A stretch of 64,000 nucleotides of DNA, taken from Blepharisma stoltei. Lineage: Eukaryota; Ciliophora; Heterotrichea; Heterotrichida; Blepharismidae. The stretch is from positions 310,001 through 374,000 of the forward strand of contig CAJZBQ010000010.1 in NCBI GenBank assembly GCA_914767885.1, given 5' to 3'. The position numbers were made by a program, and so were the translations under genes. The notes under the pieces were generated by a model. That model was not told the origin of the DNA and ran no database searches. It saw nothing but the letters and a program-made list of their open reading frames with translations. The number at the start of each line of letters is the position of its first letter. Within the stretch, counting starts at the first letter, position 1. Positions 32,640-43,004 of this stretch are shown here, one piece after another.

Positions 32640-34312
32640 ATGGTTAAAAAACAGGGCAAGAAGAGTGCTTCAGCCTCAAAAGAACCAACTAACCCACTAT
32701 ACGCTAAGAAAGAACGTAATCTTAGGATCGGTGGCAGCATCCAGCCAAAACGTGACCTTTATCACTACCTCCGCTGGCCTGAATACATCCAACTTCAAAG
32801 AAAGAGAAGCGTTCTTCTATCCCGTCTCAAGGTCCCACCACCAATTAACCAATTCCGATCCACTTTTGACAAAGCCCAAGCCATGGCTCTTTTCAGACTC
32901 CTTGCCAAATACAGACCAGAGTCCCGTGCAGAGAAAAAGAAGAGACTTGAAGCAGAAGCAAAGGGTGAAGGACAAAAACCTAACTCTTCATCGACGTGAG
33001 CAAGCTAAACCATTAAAAAATACTTTTCTAGAAATTAATCCTTCAGAGAGAGCACAATATTTTTTATATCATACTTAAATCAATGAATATATACATATTT
33101 TTTATAATTATCCTGGCTATAGATAATTCCTGGGGATAGCGCGGAATACGCTATCCCCAGGACCAACCGGGATCGGATTCACACATGGAACGGGAGTTCC
33201 ATGTGTGGATCCATTTTTTACATGTGAGATATTTACTTTCACGTGTGAAAAATGGATCCACACATGGAACCCTCGTTCCATGTGGGATCCGATCCCGGTT
33301 GGTCCTGGGGATAGCGTATTCCGCGCTATCCCCAGGAATTTTCTATATCATTTTTAGGGTGATAATTATTATAACACATAAAAATGTGTAGAGAGCAAAA
33401 CTGTCCTCTTGACAATGTGCAGCCAGGCAAGAGTCTGAGGGTCTTGTGGAAGGAGAGAGCAGCACGAGGCGAGAGTGGTCAGCCCGGTTTTTACCGGTCT
33501 GATGGAACGCAATGTCGGGCTTATCGACCGCAGGCTCTCATCCAGTGCAGGTTTTACCTCAAGCGACAATGAAATTTTGGAAGTTGGAAAGGGATAGCTC
33601 AGCATGGCGAGAGGGAGTTCGCTTGACTAATTGAGCAGTTTTCCTAGGAGCTGCACCCTGGGCTACAATTTTCATTCGAGCCGATAGCCTTACCACTCTG
33701 TAATAAACTAAGTTAAGTTAAGATAATTATTGTACTGAAATCTCTAGATATTTTTTAAATTTTAAGCAATTTGTATTAAGACATAATTCCATAAGTCGAC
33801 ATATTTCGGATTTTTTAAATTAATTACAAAATTAAATTTATATAAAGGATTTTAAAAAATTAACCTTCCTTGAGCAAAAATTTGGCTCTCTTATGAAGGA
33901 AAGAAGTAAGCCATTCTTGTTGAAATATGGCCTAAATCAAATCACCAGCTTAGTAGAAAGCAAGAAAGCCAAGCTTGTAGTGATTGCTCATGACGTTGAT
34001 CCTATTGAACTAGTCCTGTGGCTTCCTCAGCTCTGCAGAACTATGGATGTCCCATATTGTATTGTAAAAGGAAAGTCAAGACTAGGAACTCTGACCCACA
34101 AAAAAACATGCACAGCTGTCGCTCTTACTGAGGTAAGAAAAGAAGATGTCCATGATTTAGAACTCATCACAAAAAACGCTAGGTCTCTTTTCAATGAAAA
34201 TCCTGATGTTGCTAAATGGGGTGGTGGTATTCTTGGTGTCAAATCTCAACAAAGAATTGAAAGAAAAGAAAAACTGATAGCCCAAGAAGCTGCTAAAAAA
34301 GCTGGTCTATAA
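32640..34312 (+). CDS. Large-subunit ribosomal protein eL8 (L7a), split by a 911-bp IES
   Basis: 253 residues (762 nt) after TA-to-TA removal of 32981-33893. The first part, KKERNLRIGGSIQPKRDL then FRLLAKYRPE, and the second part, KYGLNQITSLVESKKAKLV then VIAHDVDPIELVLWLPQLC, are unmistakably eL8. They include the L7Ae-type RNA-binding fold and the GTLTHKKTC motif. The join GEGQKP-MKERSKPF lies in the variable linker and keeps the frame. The protein is an essential component of the 60S subunit, so germline interruption requires accurate excision. The stop is 31 bp before the next gene. Confidence 0.95.
33118..33347. mobile_element. Foldback element, ~105-bp arms with hairpins inside each arm
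   Basis: Ends TATAGATAATTCC and, on the other strand, TATAGAAAATTCC. The arms pair almost perfectly over about 105 bp. Each arm contains its own small palindromes (GGGGATAGC...GCTATCCCC and ACACATGGAAC...GTTCCATGTGT). The ends resemble those of the IES at 30053, so it probably inserted at TA as a MITE. Confidence 0.88.
33361..33731 (+). mobile_element. SINE-like element nested in the eL8 IES
   Basis: GATAATTATT flanks the element at 33361-33370 and 33722-33731. The interior shares blocks with the reverse strand of the 49.4-49.9 kb element (GCAATGTCG, TCGACCGCAG, TTTTACCTCA, GTTGGAAAGG). The 3' end is a short TTAAGT-type repeat. No ORF. Confidence 0.75.
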
Positions 34313-34343
34313 CTAACTAGATCCTTTTAACCTAGAAATAATT

Positions 34344-36169
34344 ATGGAATTAATTATAAGAGCTGCCAATTTTTCAGCAAAAAATGCAGTGTTCTGTAGG
34401 CAAAGGACTTTTACGTATGGAGATTTGCTGGCACATGCAGAATTAGTTCGCAATAAGCTGCTATCGCTAAGCGCTTATATGAAAGGGAAAAGAGTTGTGG
34501 TACTAACACCGCATAGCTATGAGTATTTGCCTTGCCAATGGGGGATTTGAAAAGCTGGAGGTGTAGTAGTACCGATAAATATAAAGCAGCCACCTTTAGA
34601 ATGAAAGCATATCATAGAGGACTGTCGACCAACTTTTATATTGTGCCATGGAAGCTTGTTGTCCAGACTTGAGACTGTAATTGAGAAAAATGGAGTAAAA
34701 ATTATCCCTGTAGGGGATTTTCAGACTTTGGAAGAGAAAATTGAAATAAAGGACGTGAATATGGACAACGAAACCGATGCTATGATTTTATATACCGCTG
34801 GGATAACAGGAAAGCCAAAAGGAGCTGTGCATACACACAGAAGTCTCACCTTCCAAGTAAAAACTCTATCAAATAATTGGGGATGAAACGAGAATGATAA
34901 TTGCATAGAGCTTATGCCATTATATCATTATCATGGCGTTAGCAGCTTATTGAGTGCTTTGTGGGCAGGAGCTAGCGTTACATTTCATTATAATTTTGAT
35001 GTATGGAATTTATGGCAAGATATTAAAAAAGAAACCAATCTGACTGTTTTAAGTGCTCCAACTTCAGTCTATACAAAGCTGCTTTATAACTGGAATTACA
35101 TGTATAAAACTGATAAACAAGAAATTATTGATAGCTGCAGAAGATTCAGGTTAATGATCACAGGGAGCTGTGGAATGCCGGAAACGATGTCTAATTATTG
35201 GGAAGAAGCAACCAAGCATGCCTTAATTAATCAAAAAATAAAACGGTGATGTCGACGGCAGATGGACTCCGAGATAAACTCTCTATGGAGCAGTTAGGAT
35301 CTGTCCTGATGAAGCTGAAAATAATGCCTCTGTTACTTTTTGAAATAGGCCTTCAAGTTTGGGGACGGCTGCCGAAAAGGGAAGTTTTTTCTCCCTAAGG
35401 TTTTTCCTTCCCTACCAGATGGGCTCGGCAGGTTTTGCCTCCCACTTAGTCTTGGTGATCAGGATTTGACCGGACTTCTGCAAGAGATGACTCTAACCTA
35501 AGGAGCTAATTCTTAGGTTGGGTGGGCTTACACCAGATAGGCAGGCTAGTGGTTTATCCACTTATGGCTTATAACACTTAACTTAGCTTAATCAATCAAT
35601 ATGGGACAGCAGAAACGGGGATGGTTCTGAGCAATTTAGCAAATGAGACTCAGACTCCTGGATGCGTGGGAAAGCCTCTTACGCAAATAGAAACAGAAAT
35701 TTATAGAAATGAGCTCAAAGTAAAGACTCCTGGAATGTTTAAAGAATATTTTAATAACCCAGAATCAACTAAGCAAGCTTTCGACAATGATGGATGGTTC
35801 AAGACTGGAGACTTGGCTGAGATTGATCCAAGATTAGGAAATTATAGGATTACTGGAAAATTAAATTCAGATGCAATCAGATTTTCAGGATATACAATTT
35901 CTGCTAGAGAAATAGAAACCGAATTAAAAGGCTTTCCAGGCATAGAAGATGTTGCAGCTGTCGGAGTTCCCAGCTATGAACATGGAGAAATCATAGGAGT
36001 TGCTATCAAAAGCCAAAAGAAAATTACATTAAAAGATGTCCAAATCTGATGTAAAACCAGAATGGCGAGCTACAAATTGCCAAGGGTTTTGCAGCAGCTT
36101 GATCAATTTCCGCTTCACTCAAGTGGAAAAATTAACAAAAATGAATTAGTGAATTTATTCAGACAATAG
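34344..36169 (+). CDS. ACSF3-like acyl-CoA synthetase (AMP-binding), split by a retroposon
   Basis: 486 residues (1,461 nt) after removing one 13-bp duplication copy plus its insert (35222-35599). Adenylate-forming motifs in order: A3 YTAGITGKPKGAVHTH, A5 YGTAETGM, A7 GWFKTGDLAEID, and A10 lysine in SSGKINKNEL. Overall similarity is to ACSF3 (malonyl/methylmalonyl-CoA synthetase), which acts in mitochondrial acyl metabolism. No obvious targeting peptide is seen, so location is open. UGA=Trp occurs at WGIWKAGG and elsewhere. The insert falls immediately before the YGTAETG motif and would destroy the enzyme if retained. Confidence 0.88.
35222..35599. mobile_element. SINE-like retroposon inside the ACSF3-like ORF
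   Basis: CTTAATTAATCAA (35222-35234) is repeated as CTTAATCAATCAA (35587-35599, one mismatch) around a 352-bp GC-richer insert. The net 365 bp is not a multiple of three. Collapsing the repeat gives KHALINQ-YGTAETG exactly. The right end carries the tail ACTTAACTTAG. The TA within the repeat could serve an IES-type excision. Confidence 0.82.
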
Positions 36170-36319
36170 AAAATTACACACAAGCACAATAAAAGGTAAT
36201 TAATTCTAATTAAGATAATCCTAAAGTTTATGGTTATTAGTAATCATTCTCAATTAGTAATAAATTTAAAATAACGAAAATAAATAATTCGTTATGTAAA
36301 TTAAACTTAAATCGTTTTA

Positions 36320-39055
36320 TTATTTAGTACCTCCTTCTAACTGTACTAGTTTCTCTGCAAACGATTCCCAAGCCTGCTTTAATCTCCAAGCTGTCGAAGT
36401 TTCCTTTTTCGCATACTCAGCCAGCTGCTTAACTGTCCTCATTGAGGAATACGGTAAAAATCATAGCGTTTCCTCTTGCAATTTATAATTATAGAATGCA
36501 TACATATCCTTGATTTTTTCTACGCGTTTGGTTTCTTGAGTGAGCATTTTCTGAAAAGCTAACTCTTTATTTTCTTGTAACGCTGATATGTCAATGCTTA
36601 GGTCTTTTACTTCGATTTCCCATTTATTCACATCGCCTTGTGCCCAAAGTTTATCTTTCCTAGCAACTAATTTCTTTTCAGCTTTAATGTAATTTTGAAA
36701 CCAATTTTCCCTTTCTTTAATTAAATCCTTTAGAGGTGTGACTTCATTATAGGCATATTTAAAAAATGTGCTCATGTACTCCTTTACAGTTTTTATCCGC
36801 TCTAAATCACTTCTAGCTCAGGAGCCTAAAACTTGGTGAAATTCTCTAAAGGTATTAGAACTCATTTGGTTATTTGGCAGCATATCTTGAAGCCTTTCTA
36901 AGTCTTTTACTGATTCTGCAAGTCTCATAATTACTGCTGATGTGGCTTTTAACTGCTCTTCGACTTTGTTGGACTGCCTTTTTATGCTTTTTTGGATATT
37001 TTGAGCTGAATTTAAGTATTCGCTTATTCCTCCTTTAATAGCGAGATTTTTGCTTCGTTTAGAAAAAATTTTTTCTGATTTCGAAATGCTAATTTAAATT
37101 TAAAGATCATTTTAAGGAATACAAGCTTTCTTAAATTTAATAGAATCTCGTTAAACAATTATTTTTTATATCTTATTATATTAAAAATTTTTTGGCTCAT
37201 TTTTCCCAATTAAGAATAATTCGCAATAGTTTTTGCTTGCTCTTAAAGGAGGAGAGTTAGATTTTTCACATATTCGTGAGAGTCAGATCCATCACAATAT
37301 GCAAGGCCATCAGGAGTAGCCATGAAATTAACTTCTTCTGGCTTCTTCGCCTTTAATGCTTGCCTTTTGAAGCTCTCAAATTCTTCATCATCATCTTCTT
37401 TAAGAAATTCCATAAGAAAAGGTGATCGCTTTAGGAGAGGATGAGATATAGTTGAATGCATAAACCGTTGCAAAAACCGCTGGTGCTTCAAAACAGTATC
37501 ATCTGAGTTTTTTCCCAGCAGTTTTTTAGGGAGAGGTGGAGGGACATAAACTGCAGGATAAACCGTTATTAATATATTCCTTAACAACAAAAAGTCATTA
37601 AGATGCCTTTTTACGACCCATCCTAGAGGTATTGTTGAAACTGTATAAGTGATAACATTGTTATTTTTTTCAGGGCTAAATAGATCTTACTCTGATATGA
37701 TCACTTCGCAGGTTTTCATAGAAAGCTCGTTATCAGCAAGCCATATTGACTCAACTTTATAAACATCTGTATAAAGTGCTGGGACTTGCTCTTTTTGTGG
37801 CTCTTTTTTCGGTGTAGTTTCTACATGGATTTGTATAGGATTTTTTTCTTCATCTGATGACTCTGGAGAGCTTTTTGGGCTTTGTGCTCGGTTTAGCCTT
37901 TTTTGAAATTCCTCTTCAAGCTGCTTTGACTTATTAGGAAGTGTTGCACTGCGATTGTGCTTAATATCATCCTCTTCAGATTCTTCTTTGGGCACATTAA
38001 AAATGGGCTCTATAAAGCTTGGCCGATTTTCTTCTAAAATCTCATCTTTGATTTCAAGATTTATGACAGGTTTTTCATTTTTTATTTGAACGTCACTCGG
38101 AGTATCCTTTGGCACATCTCCGATTCTCCTGATTGATTCCCTCACCATGGGAGCTGTTGGGAGTTCTTCATACTTTCCAGATTCCAATCCTCCGATTTCA
38201 ATAGAAAGGTTTTCTTTTTCATCAGAGCTAGATCCTGAGTCTTAGTCTTAGTTATTTATATCGTTTAAGGTCCACTACGGGGTAGCCTTGTCCAGAGCTA
38301 CCACCATATTTATCCATGCGTCGGGCCCATGGACCTCTGCATCGATCCACTAATTTCGCCAGGGTACGCAACAAATACAACGTTCCGACTTCGACGGGTT
38401 GGGTTGCCTCACTTGTTCCTTGACTCAGCCCCTGCGCGTGTTCCGCCTAAGGGTCACCTTCCTCGGGTGTGCTGAGAGGTAAAACTCGAGCCTCTTGATG
38501 TACTTGGAGCAGTGCCTGGGCTTATCCGCCAGAGTTAAACCGCTGTTGCTGTACAGAAGTTCTCAGAAGTACCTAACCCCATAAGTGAAATTCCATGAGG
38601 GAGGGAAAATTAGCGGAGCTAATTTCGCTCGAGCCGAATGCCATTTTATTTATGCTAGATCCTGAGTCATCTGAGCTTGAAAAATTTTTGATGGAGGCTA
38701 AATAAGTTTCAAGCAAGATAAGGTAGTTTACTTTGAATTCTTGCATCAACTCATCTAGCTCACTCATAGTCCATTGTGATAAATCTGAACTTTTTTGAGA
38801 CTGCATATAATTTTGAAATACATCTGAAGAGTAATTTCTTTTATTAAGTTCGGTTTTAATAAATTCAAGCTTTTGCTCATTTGTTTCATGAGATGTGGGT
38901 TTGGATGATGACTCTAAAGAAGGGGTTGAGGTAATAATTTGTTCATTTTTTGCTGAGGCTTGTGTAAAATCTGATGGGGACTCAGCTTTTGGGTTATCTT
39001 TTGGAGATGGGTCGCTGATATCACTCAAGCTAGAACTAGAATTTTTATGCTCCAT
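36320..39055 (-). CDS. PX-BAR sorting nexin (one intron, one IES, one retroposon)
   Basis: 686 residues (2,061 nt) after removing the retroposon (38227-38668, one duplication copy kept), the 15-nt intron 37676-37690 and IES 37025-37259. Residues about 1-280 are acidic, Ser-rich and disordered. The PX domain is about 285-400 (VKRHLNDFLLLRNILITVYP, PPLPKKL, FLQRFMHSTISHPLL). It binds phosphoinositides, though the usual RRY lipid motif is altered. The C-terminal ~280 residues are a helical BAR domain (SAQNIQKSIKRQSNKVEEQ, then ENWFQNYIKAEKKL). Sorting nexins of this kind act in endosomal and retromer-type trafficking. The gene is convergent with the ACSF3-like gene. Confidence 0.85.
37025..37259. 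mobile_element. IES in the sorting nexin gene
   Basis: Net 233 bp. Ends TAACTCTCCTCCTTTAAGAGC and TATTCCTCCTTTAATAGCG (opposite strands) form an imperfect inverted repeat. Excision joins AAT CTA to AGC GAA (VKNL-SEYLNSAQN) between the PX and BAR regions. Confidence 0.87.
38227..38668. mobile_element. SINE-like retroposon with exact 15-bp target duplication inside the sorting nexin ORF
   Basis: GCTAGATCCTGAGTC occurs at 38227-38241 and 38654-38668. The insert is 412 bp of higher GC (net 427 bp). The end at 38653 reads TAAAATGGCATTCGG outward, the same head as in other copies. The opposite end has short TTAGTCTTAG repeats. Collapsing the duplication restores DDSGSSSDEKEN. Confidence 0.9.
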
Positions 39056-39126
39056 TTTATTCTGAAAGTCGCTTTTTAAAATTCGATTGCTTATTGAAAA
39101 TAAATAAGTAGAAATAAAAAAGGAAA

Positions 39127-40270
39127 TTATAAAATGTATTTAGAAATTATTATTTGCACTTTGTAATAAGCTACGCTCCCCACTTCAAACATTGCCAACA
39201 AGTTAGCCCCTAAAATTGAAAGCGAATATTCCTCTAGTCGCTTGAAATGATCATGCTTTTGTGGATTTTTTATATCGTTAAATATTTTAATAAAGCAACA
39301 GATCCTATAATAATTTGGATATCATTAGGGGTCATTTTTTAAAACATCACGATCTTATTTATGATTTCCAAAGATATAAGGTATAAACTCGAAATCAAAT
39401 ATGCTGCAACTGGCAATACATTTTCGTTTCATATATAGTTATTTTGAAAATCTTAATAAAAGATGATAAATCTTTTCTGGTTTTTATTTGTCTTTTATGA
39501 ATTTAAAGCAAAAACGAAAGTTTATGGATTATATAATAATCTTACCAGTAAGCTTAAGTTCTATAGTGATCTGCTAACTCCCCCCCCCCCTCCGTGAGCG
39601 AACAAAAAAATTTTGTTCACTCACGGAGGGGGGTTTAATTTTTTTTTTAAAAAAAATTTATATATAAATTTTATAAAAAATATTTTTTTCGAAATTTAAA
39701 AAAATCCTAATTTGCAAAAATTGGGAAGCAAATATTAATTTAATTTGCAAAATTTATGTTTTAAAACGCAATTTGTTTAAAATTAAACAGAATTAGCTCT
39801 AGATTTCATTATACTAATTATCACTTATATATCAAAATTTTTTTCCATTAAAATTTTTTCTATTAAAAAAATTTTTGTTCGCTCACGGAGGGTGGGTTTT
39901 TGGTCAAAAAATGGTGATTTTTCTAATGGTTTTGTTCGCTCACGGAGGGGGGGGGGGGGGGAGTAAGAAGCAAGAGCATTATTAAAATTTTATCAACTTA
40001 TAAATATCAATTCTTATAATCATTTTTTGATTCAGGAAAAACTTATCGTCATTAATCTGACAATGTAGATAAGAATTAAATCATCACTTTATAGAAATAG
40101 ATCAGTATAAGGAATCATTACTGTGCAGTAGAGGGAGCCCTTACATCTTCATCATTTTGCCAAATAAATATTATAAGCCTCATATTTAATCCAATATGGA
40201 ATTTTATCAATTTCAATTAGAAATATAGCTCATATATGTCTAAGTTTATATTAAGTATGCGGACTGCAAA
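39127..40270 (-). pseudogene. Decayed multi-pass membrane protein gene, interrupted by a MITE
   Basis: Protein-like hydrophobic stretches lie in order on the minus strand. IPYWIKYEAYNIYLAKWW and CTVMIPYTDLFL lead to an in-frame TAA, then DDLILIYIVRLMTISFSW. After the MITE 39575-39965 come VLPVAAYLISSLYLISLEII, a TAA, NDIQIIIGSVALLKY, a frameshift, and RLEEYSLSILGANLLAMFEV. At least two stops and one frameshift remain even with UGA as Trp, and no IES or 15-nt intron repairs them. The original looks like a polytopic membrane protein; the family is not recognised. Confidence 0.55.
39575..39965. mobile_element. IES-like, full-length MITE family 1
   Basis: TA-bounded, about 389 bp. It is nearly identical in layout and sequence to 18544-18942: hairpin motif pair at the left, direct motif pair at the right, C and G tracts at the ends. 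It lies in the decayed gene, so excision cannot be tested by frame. Confidence 0.88.
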
Positions 40271-40420
40271 ATAAAGAATCTATGATTACAGTCTTAAAAT
40301 CTAGTTCAATTAAAATTTACATATTTTTATAAAAATTGGTTGCAAATTTATAACTCAAATGAAATTGCAGCTCAAACAGAATGAATCAGTGGGATGGGAA
40401 ATAATTTATTTTACTTATTT

Positions 40421-41080
40421 TTAGGTAGACTTTGGAGATGTGAAAAATGGCCCTACTCCACCTAATTTGATGCAATTTACATTGTGCTCTGTAAACTCTC
40501 CTGATTTTTTATAAAATGCTCTTGGATTAGCTTTAAGAGTGTCTTGGTATGCAGTATCAAGCCGTTTATTATTAAGCTTGCAAAGGTCTATGTACTCACA
40601 AAATACTCCTTGTCTATGAGAATTAGCAGTTGGAGTCCGAGCTGGAACTGAGGCAAGTGTAATAGGATTATAATCGCTATATTGATAATTTATCATTGAT
40701 GTCTTTTTTATAGCTGGATCCCATCCTTCCATGGATTCCTTATTCGGATAAAAAGGCCTTTGGGTTGGTAAAGAAATTTTACTGTCGCTTCTTGTTGTAT
40801 TTGAAGCTAAGCTTGAATATGAGCTTGTTCTTGCGATATTTGCATTATAAATTCCTGAATTAGTGTAATATTTTCCTACTTTTCATGATTTATTATCATT
40901 AGGGCCTTTTGAGAACTGAAAGATTCTTCGTTGAGAACGAGAAGAAATACTGAATTTTTGGTTGTGCAGGGAGTTAATGCGTTCAAGGTTTGGAAGAGAA
41001 TTTGAATTTTTTATTTGGTCTTGGTTTTTTTTTAAATTTATCGGACTTGCTATATGAGCTTGAATAGATTTTGAGGACAT
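40421..41080 (-). CDS. Unknown protein, possible ciliary/microtubule-associated
   Basis: 219 residues, continuous with one UGA=Trp. The N-terminal 60 are polar and Ser/Asn-rich. The rest has short Tyr/Pro/Gly motifs (KYYTNSGIYNANIARTSSYS, RPFYPNKESMEGWDP, HRQGVFCEYIDLCK, and LGGVGPFF at the C-terminus). Proteins of this style are often microtubule inner or outer proteins of cilia, but I recognise no named family. Confidence 0.65.
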
Positions 41081-41312
41081 TTTAATTTATAATGTAGGAC
41101 AAATTAATTTTTAAAAAATAAGCTTTTTCATGATTTCTAATCTTATCCTCTAATATTATGAGAATGGTATCTTTAGTCTAAATATCTAGGCTTCAAAGAA
41201 GTCCACATTTAAAATAGCAAAATTAATTATTTTATTTTTCATTAAAATGAATATGTGCTAATTCTTTCACTCTCACCTTGCACTCCCTCATCTTCACCAT
41301 ATCCAAAGTATT

Positions 41313-41390
41313 TATAGGACTTTCCCTTGAATAGCCCGATAACGGGATGAAGCCAGCCCGTTATCGGGCTATTCAAGGGAAAGCCCTATA
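41313..41390. mobile_element. Short foldback IES at the importin-alpha-like stop codon
   Basis: A 78-bp near-perfect palindrome with 34-bp arms starting TATAG(G/A)(C/A)CTTTCCC. It overlaps the stop: the germline has CTA TAG, and TA-TA excision would give CTA TAA, so termination is kept either way. Confidence 0.75.
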
Positions 41391-42894
41391 GAGAAAGTAT
41401 TTCTACGATTTCATTATAAAGTCCTTGATCTTGTACTTGTATTTCGTCTTTTAAATCTTCCAGCCCTTCTAAGCAGCCTGAATCTTTGAATAAGTCTATC
41501 ACATCAAAATCAAATGGTATTTTATTCTGCAGGCCATACTCATATGCATCTAAAACTCCTTTGCAAATAAAGACCAAGTTTTTAGCAAACGCAAGCTCAC
41601 TATACTGAAGTGCTTGTGAGACATATTTTAGTAGCCCAGAGCCAACAAGTTTCAAAATAGAATCGCAAGATCCACCATGGATCGCATTGCTAAACACATA
41701 GGAAGCTTCCAATTTTACCTCTCTCGAAGAATCACTAAGCTTTTTCATTGCATTTATCATGACTATATGATCAACTGCCTGTGCAATCTGAGTTTTTGTG
41801 CCAGCTGTAACATTGCTTAATGCAAATAAACTTTCTTTTCGGATTTTTTTGCTGATAGAACTTACAGTAGAAGCAAGATAGTCTAAAATTCTCATATTTA
41901 TGAGGGCTTGTGTTTCCTGTCTTCCTTCACTCAAAATATTTCCAAATATTTTTATAGCTGGATATTGAATATTTATTTCAAGTGCATGCATTAATGGTAG
42001 AATTTCACTTAAAATTCCTGAATTTATTATTGTGTTAGCATGCTCTTTCCCGAGATTTGACAAATACGAAAGAATGAACAAGCAGTTTGATGCAATATTT
42101 GAGTGCTTACTTCTTAAAAATTTTTTAATAGTTCGCACAACTGATTCCAATAATTCAATTGAAGGTGCAAAAGACCTAAAAATATTGCTTAAACAAAATC
42201 ATGACACATCATATATATTTAAAGGTAAGTCTTGTATTTCTACTAAATCTAATATAGTTTCAATATAATGATAAGATGCAATAGCTTTCCTTATTTCTTC
42301 TGACTCTCCAGCTAGATTTGCTATGCATCATATTATGTGCTCAGAAATTTCAAGATTTTTTATATCAATAAGCGGAAATGCGGCTTCTAAGATTCCTTGA
42401 TCTACTAAAAATAAGCAGCATGAATTATTTCCAGCTGCTAAATTGCATAAGCATCAAGCAGATTCTGAAATAATATCGCATGGATTATTCTGGTTTAAAA
42501 AAGAAATCAAATACGAAACAAAGCCAAGCTCAAATATATCTTGAATCGGTGGATTTTTATCACTTGATGCTAAATATTTCCTTAGTTCAATTAATGCAAA
42601 TTTCACGATTTCGTAGGAATTTTGTGTATTAAAAATTTGTATTAAACATTCCAGCTTTGCCCTCCTATCAACTGCTGGGTTGCTTAACTGTGGAAATATT
42701 GATAAAAGAACAAAAGGAACTTCACTTGTCTCAGTTTCAGTGCAAATTGCTCTTCTTTTTAGGACAGTCTCGAGTCTTTTTGATTTCCTGAGCTCGACTG
42801 AAAAGCTTTCTCTAGATTTTGCGAATTCTTCTGGATCTATAGATTTTTGGAACTCTTTATTTCTATCCAGTAATCTTTCGCTTGTTTTCTGCAT
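41386..42894 (-). CDS. Importin-alpha-like ARM-repeat protein
   Basis: 502 residues, continuous with three UGA=Trp codons. The N-terminus carries a basic importin-beta-binding-like stretch (FSVELRKSKRLETVLKRRA). It is followed by tandem ARM repeats of about 42 residues with W-x-x-x-N array positions (SAWCLCNLAAGNN, HIIWCIANLAGE, VSWFCLSNIFRS, LFALSNVTAGT, SYVFSNAIHGG). Importin alpha adapts nuclear-localised cargo to importin beta. The repeats are more divergent than in conventional importin alpha, so a specialised paralogue is possible. Confidence 0.83.
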
Positions 42895-43004
42895 AATCCT
42901 AATTAATATAACCCGCCAATATGGATAGAAGAGTGCCGATATTTGATTTAAGATTTATAATGGTTGAGAGCAGATAATAAATAATATTTTTATTAAACTA
43001 GCAA

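Larger units (their letters stand above)
32981..33893. mobile_element. Composite IES in eL8 with a nested foldback and a nested SINE-like element
   Basis: TA-bounded, net 911 bp. The left end TAACTCTTCATCGACGTGAGC is a degenerate family-1 end. Inside lie a 230-bp foldback (33118-33347) and a SINE-like element with 10-bp duplications (33361-33731). The frame of eL8 is restored only when the whole stretch is removed. Confidence 0.92.
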
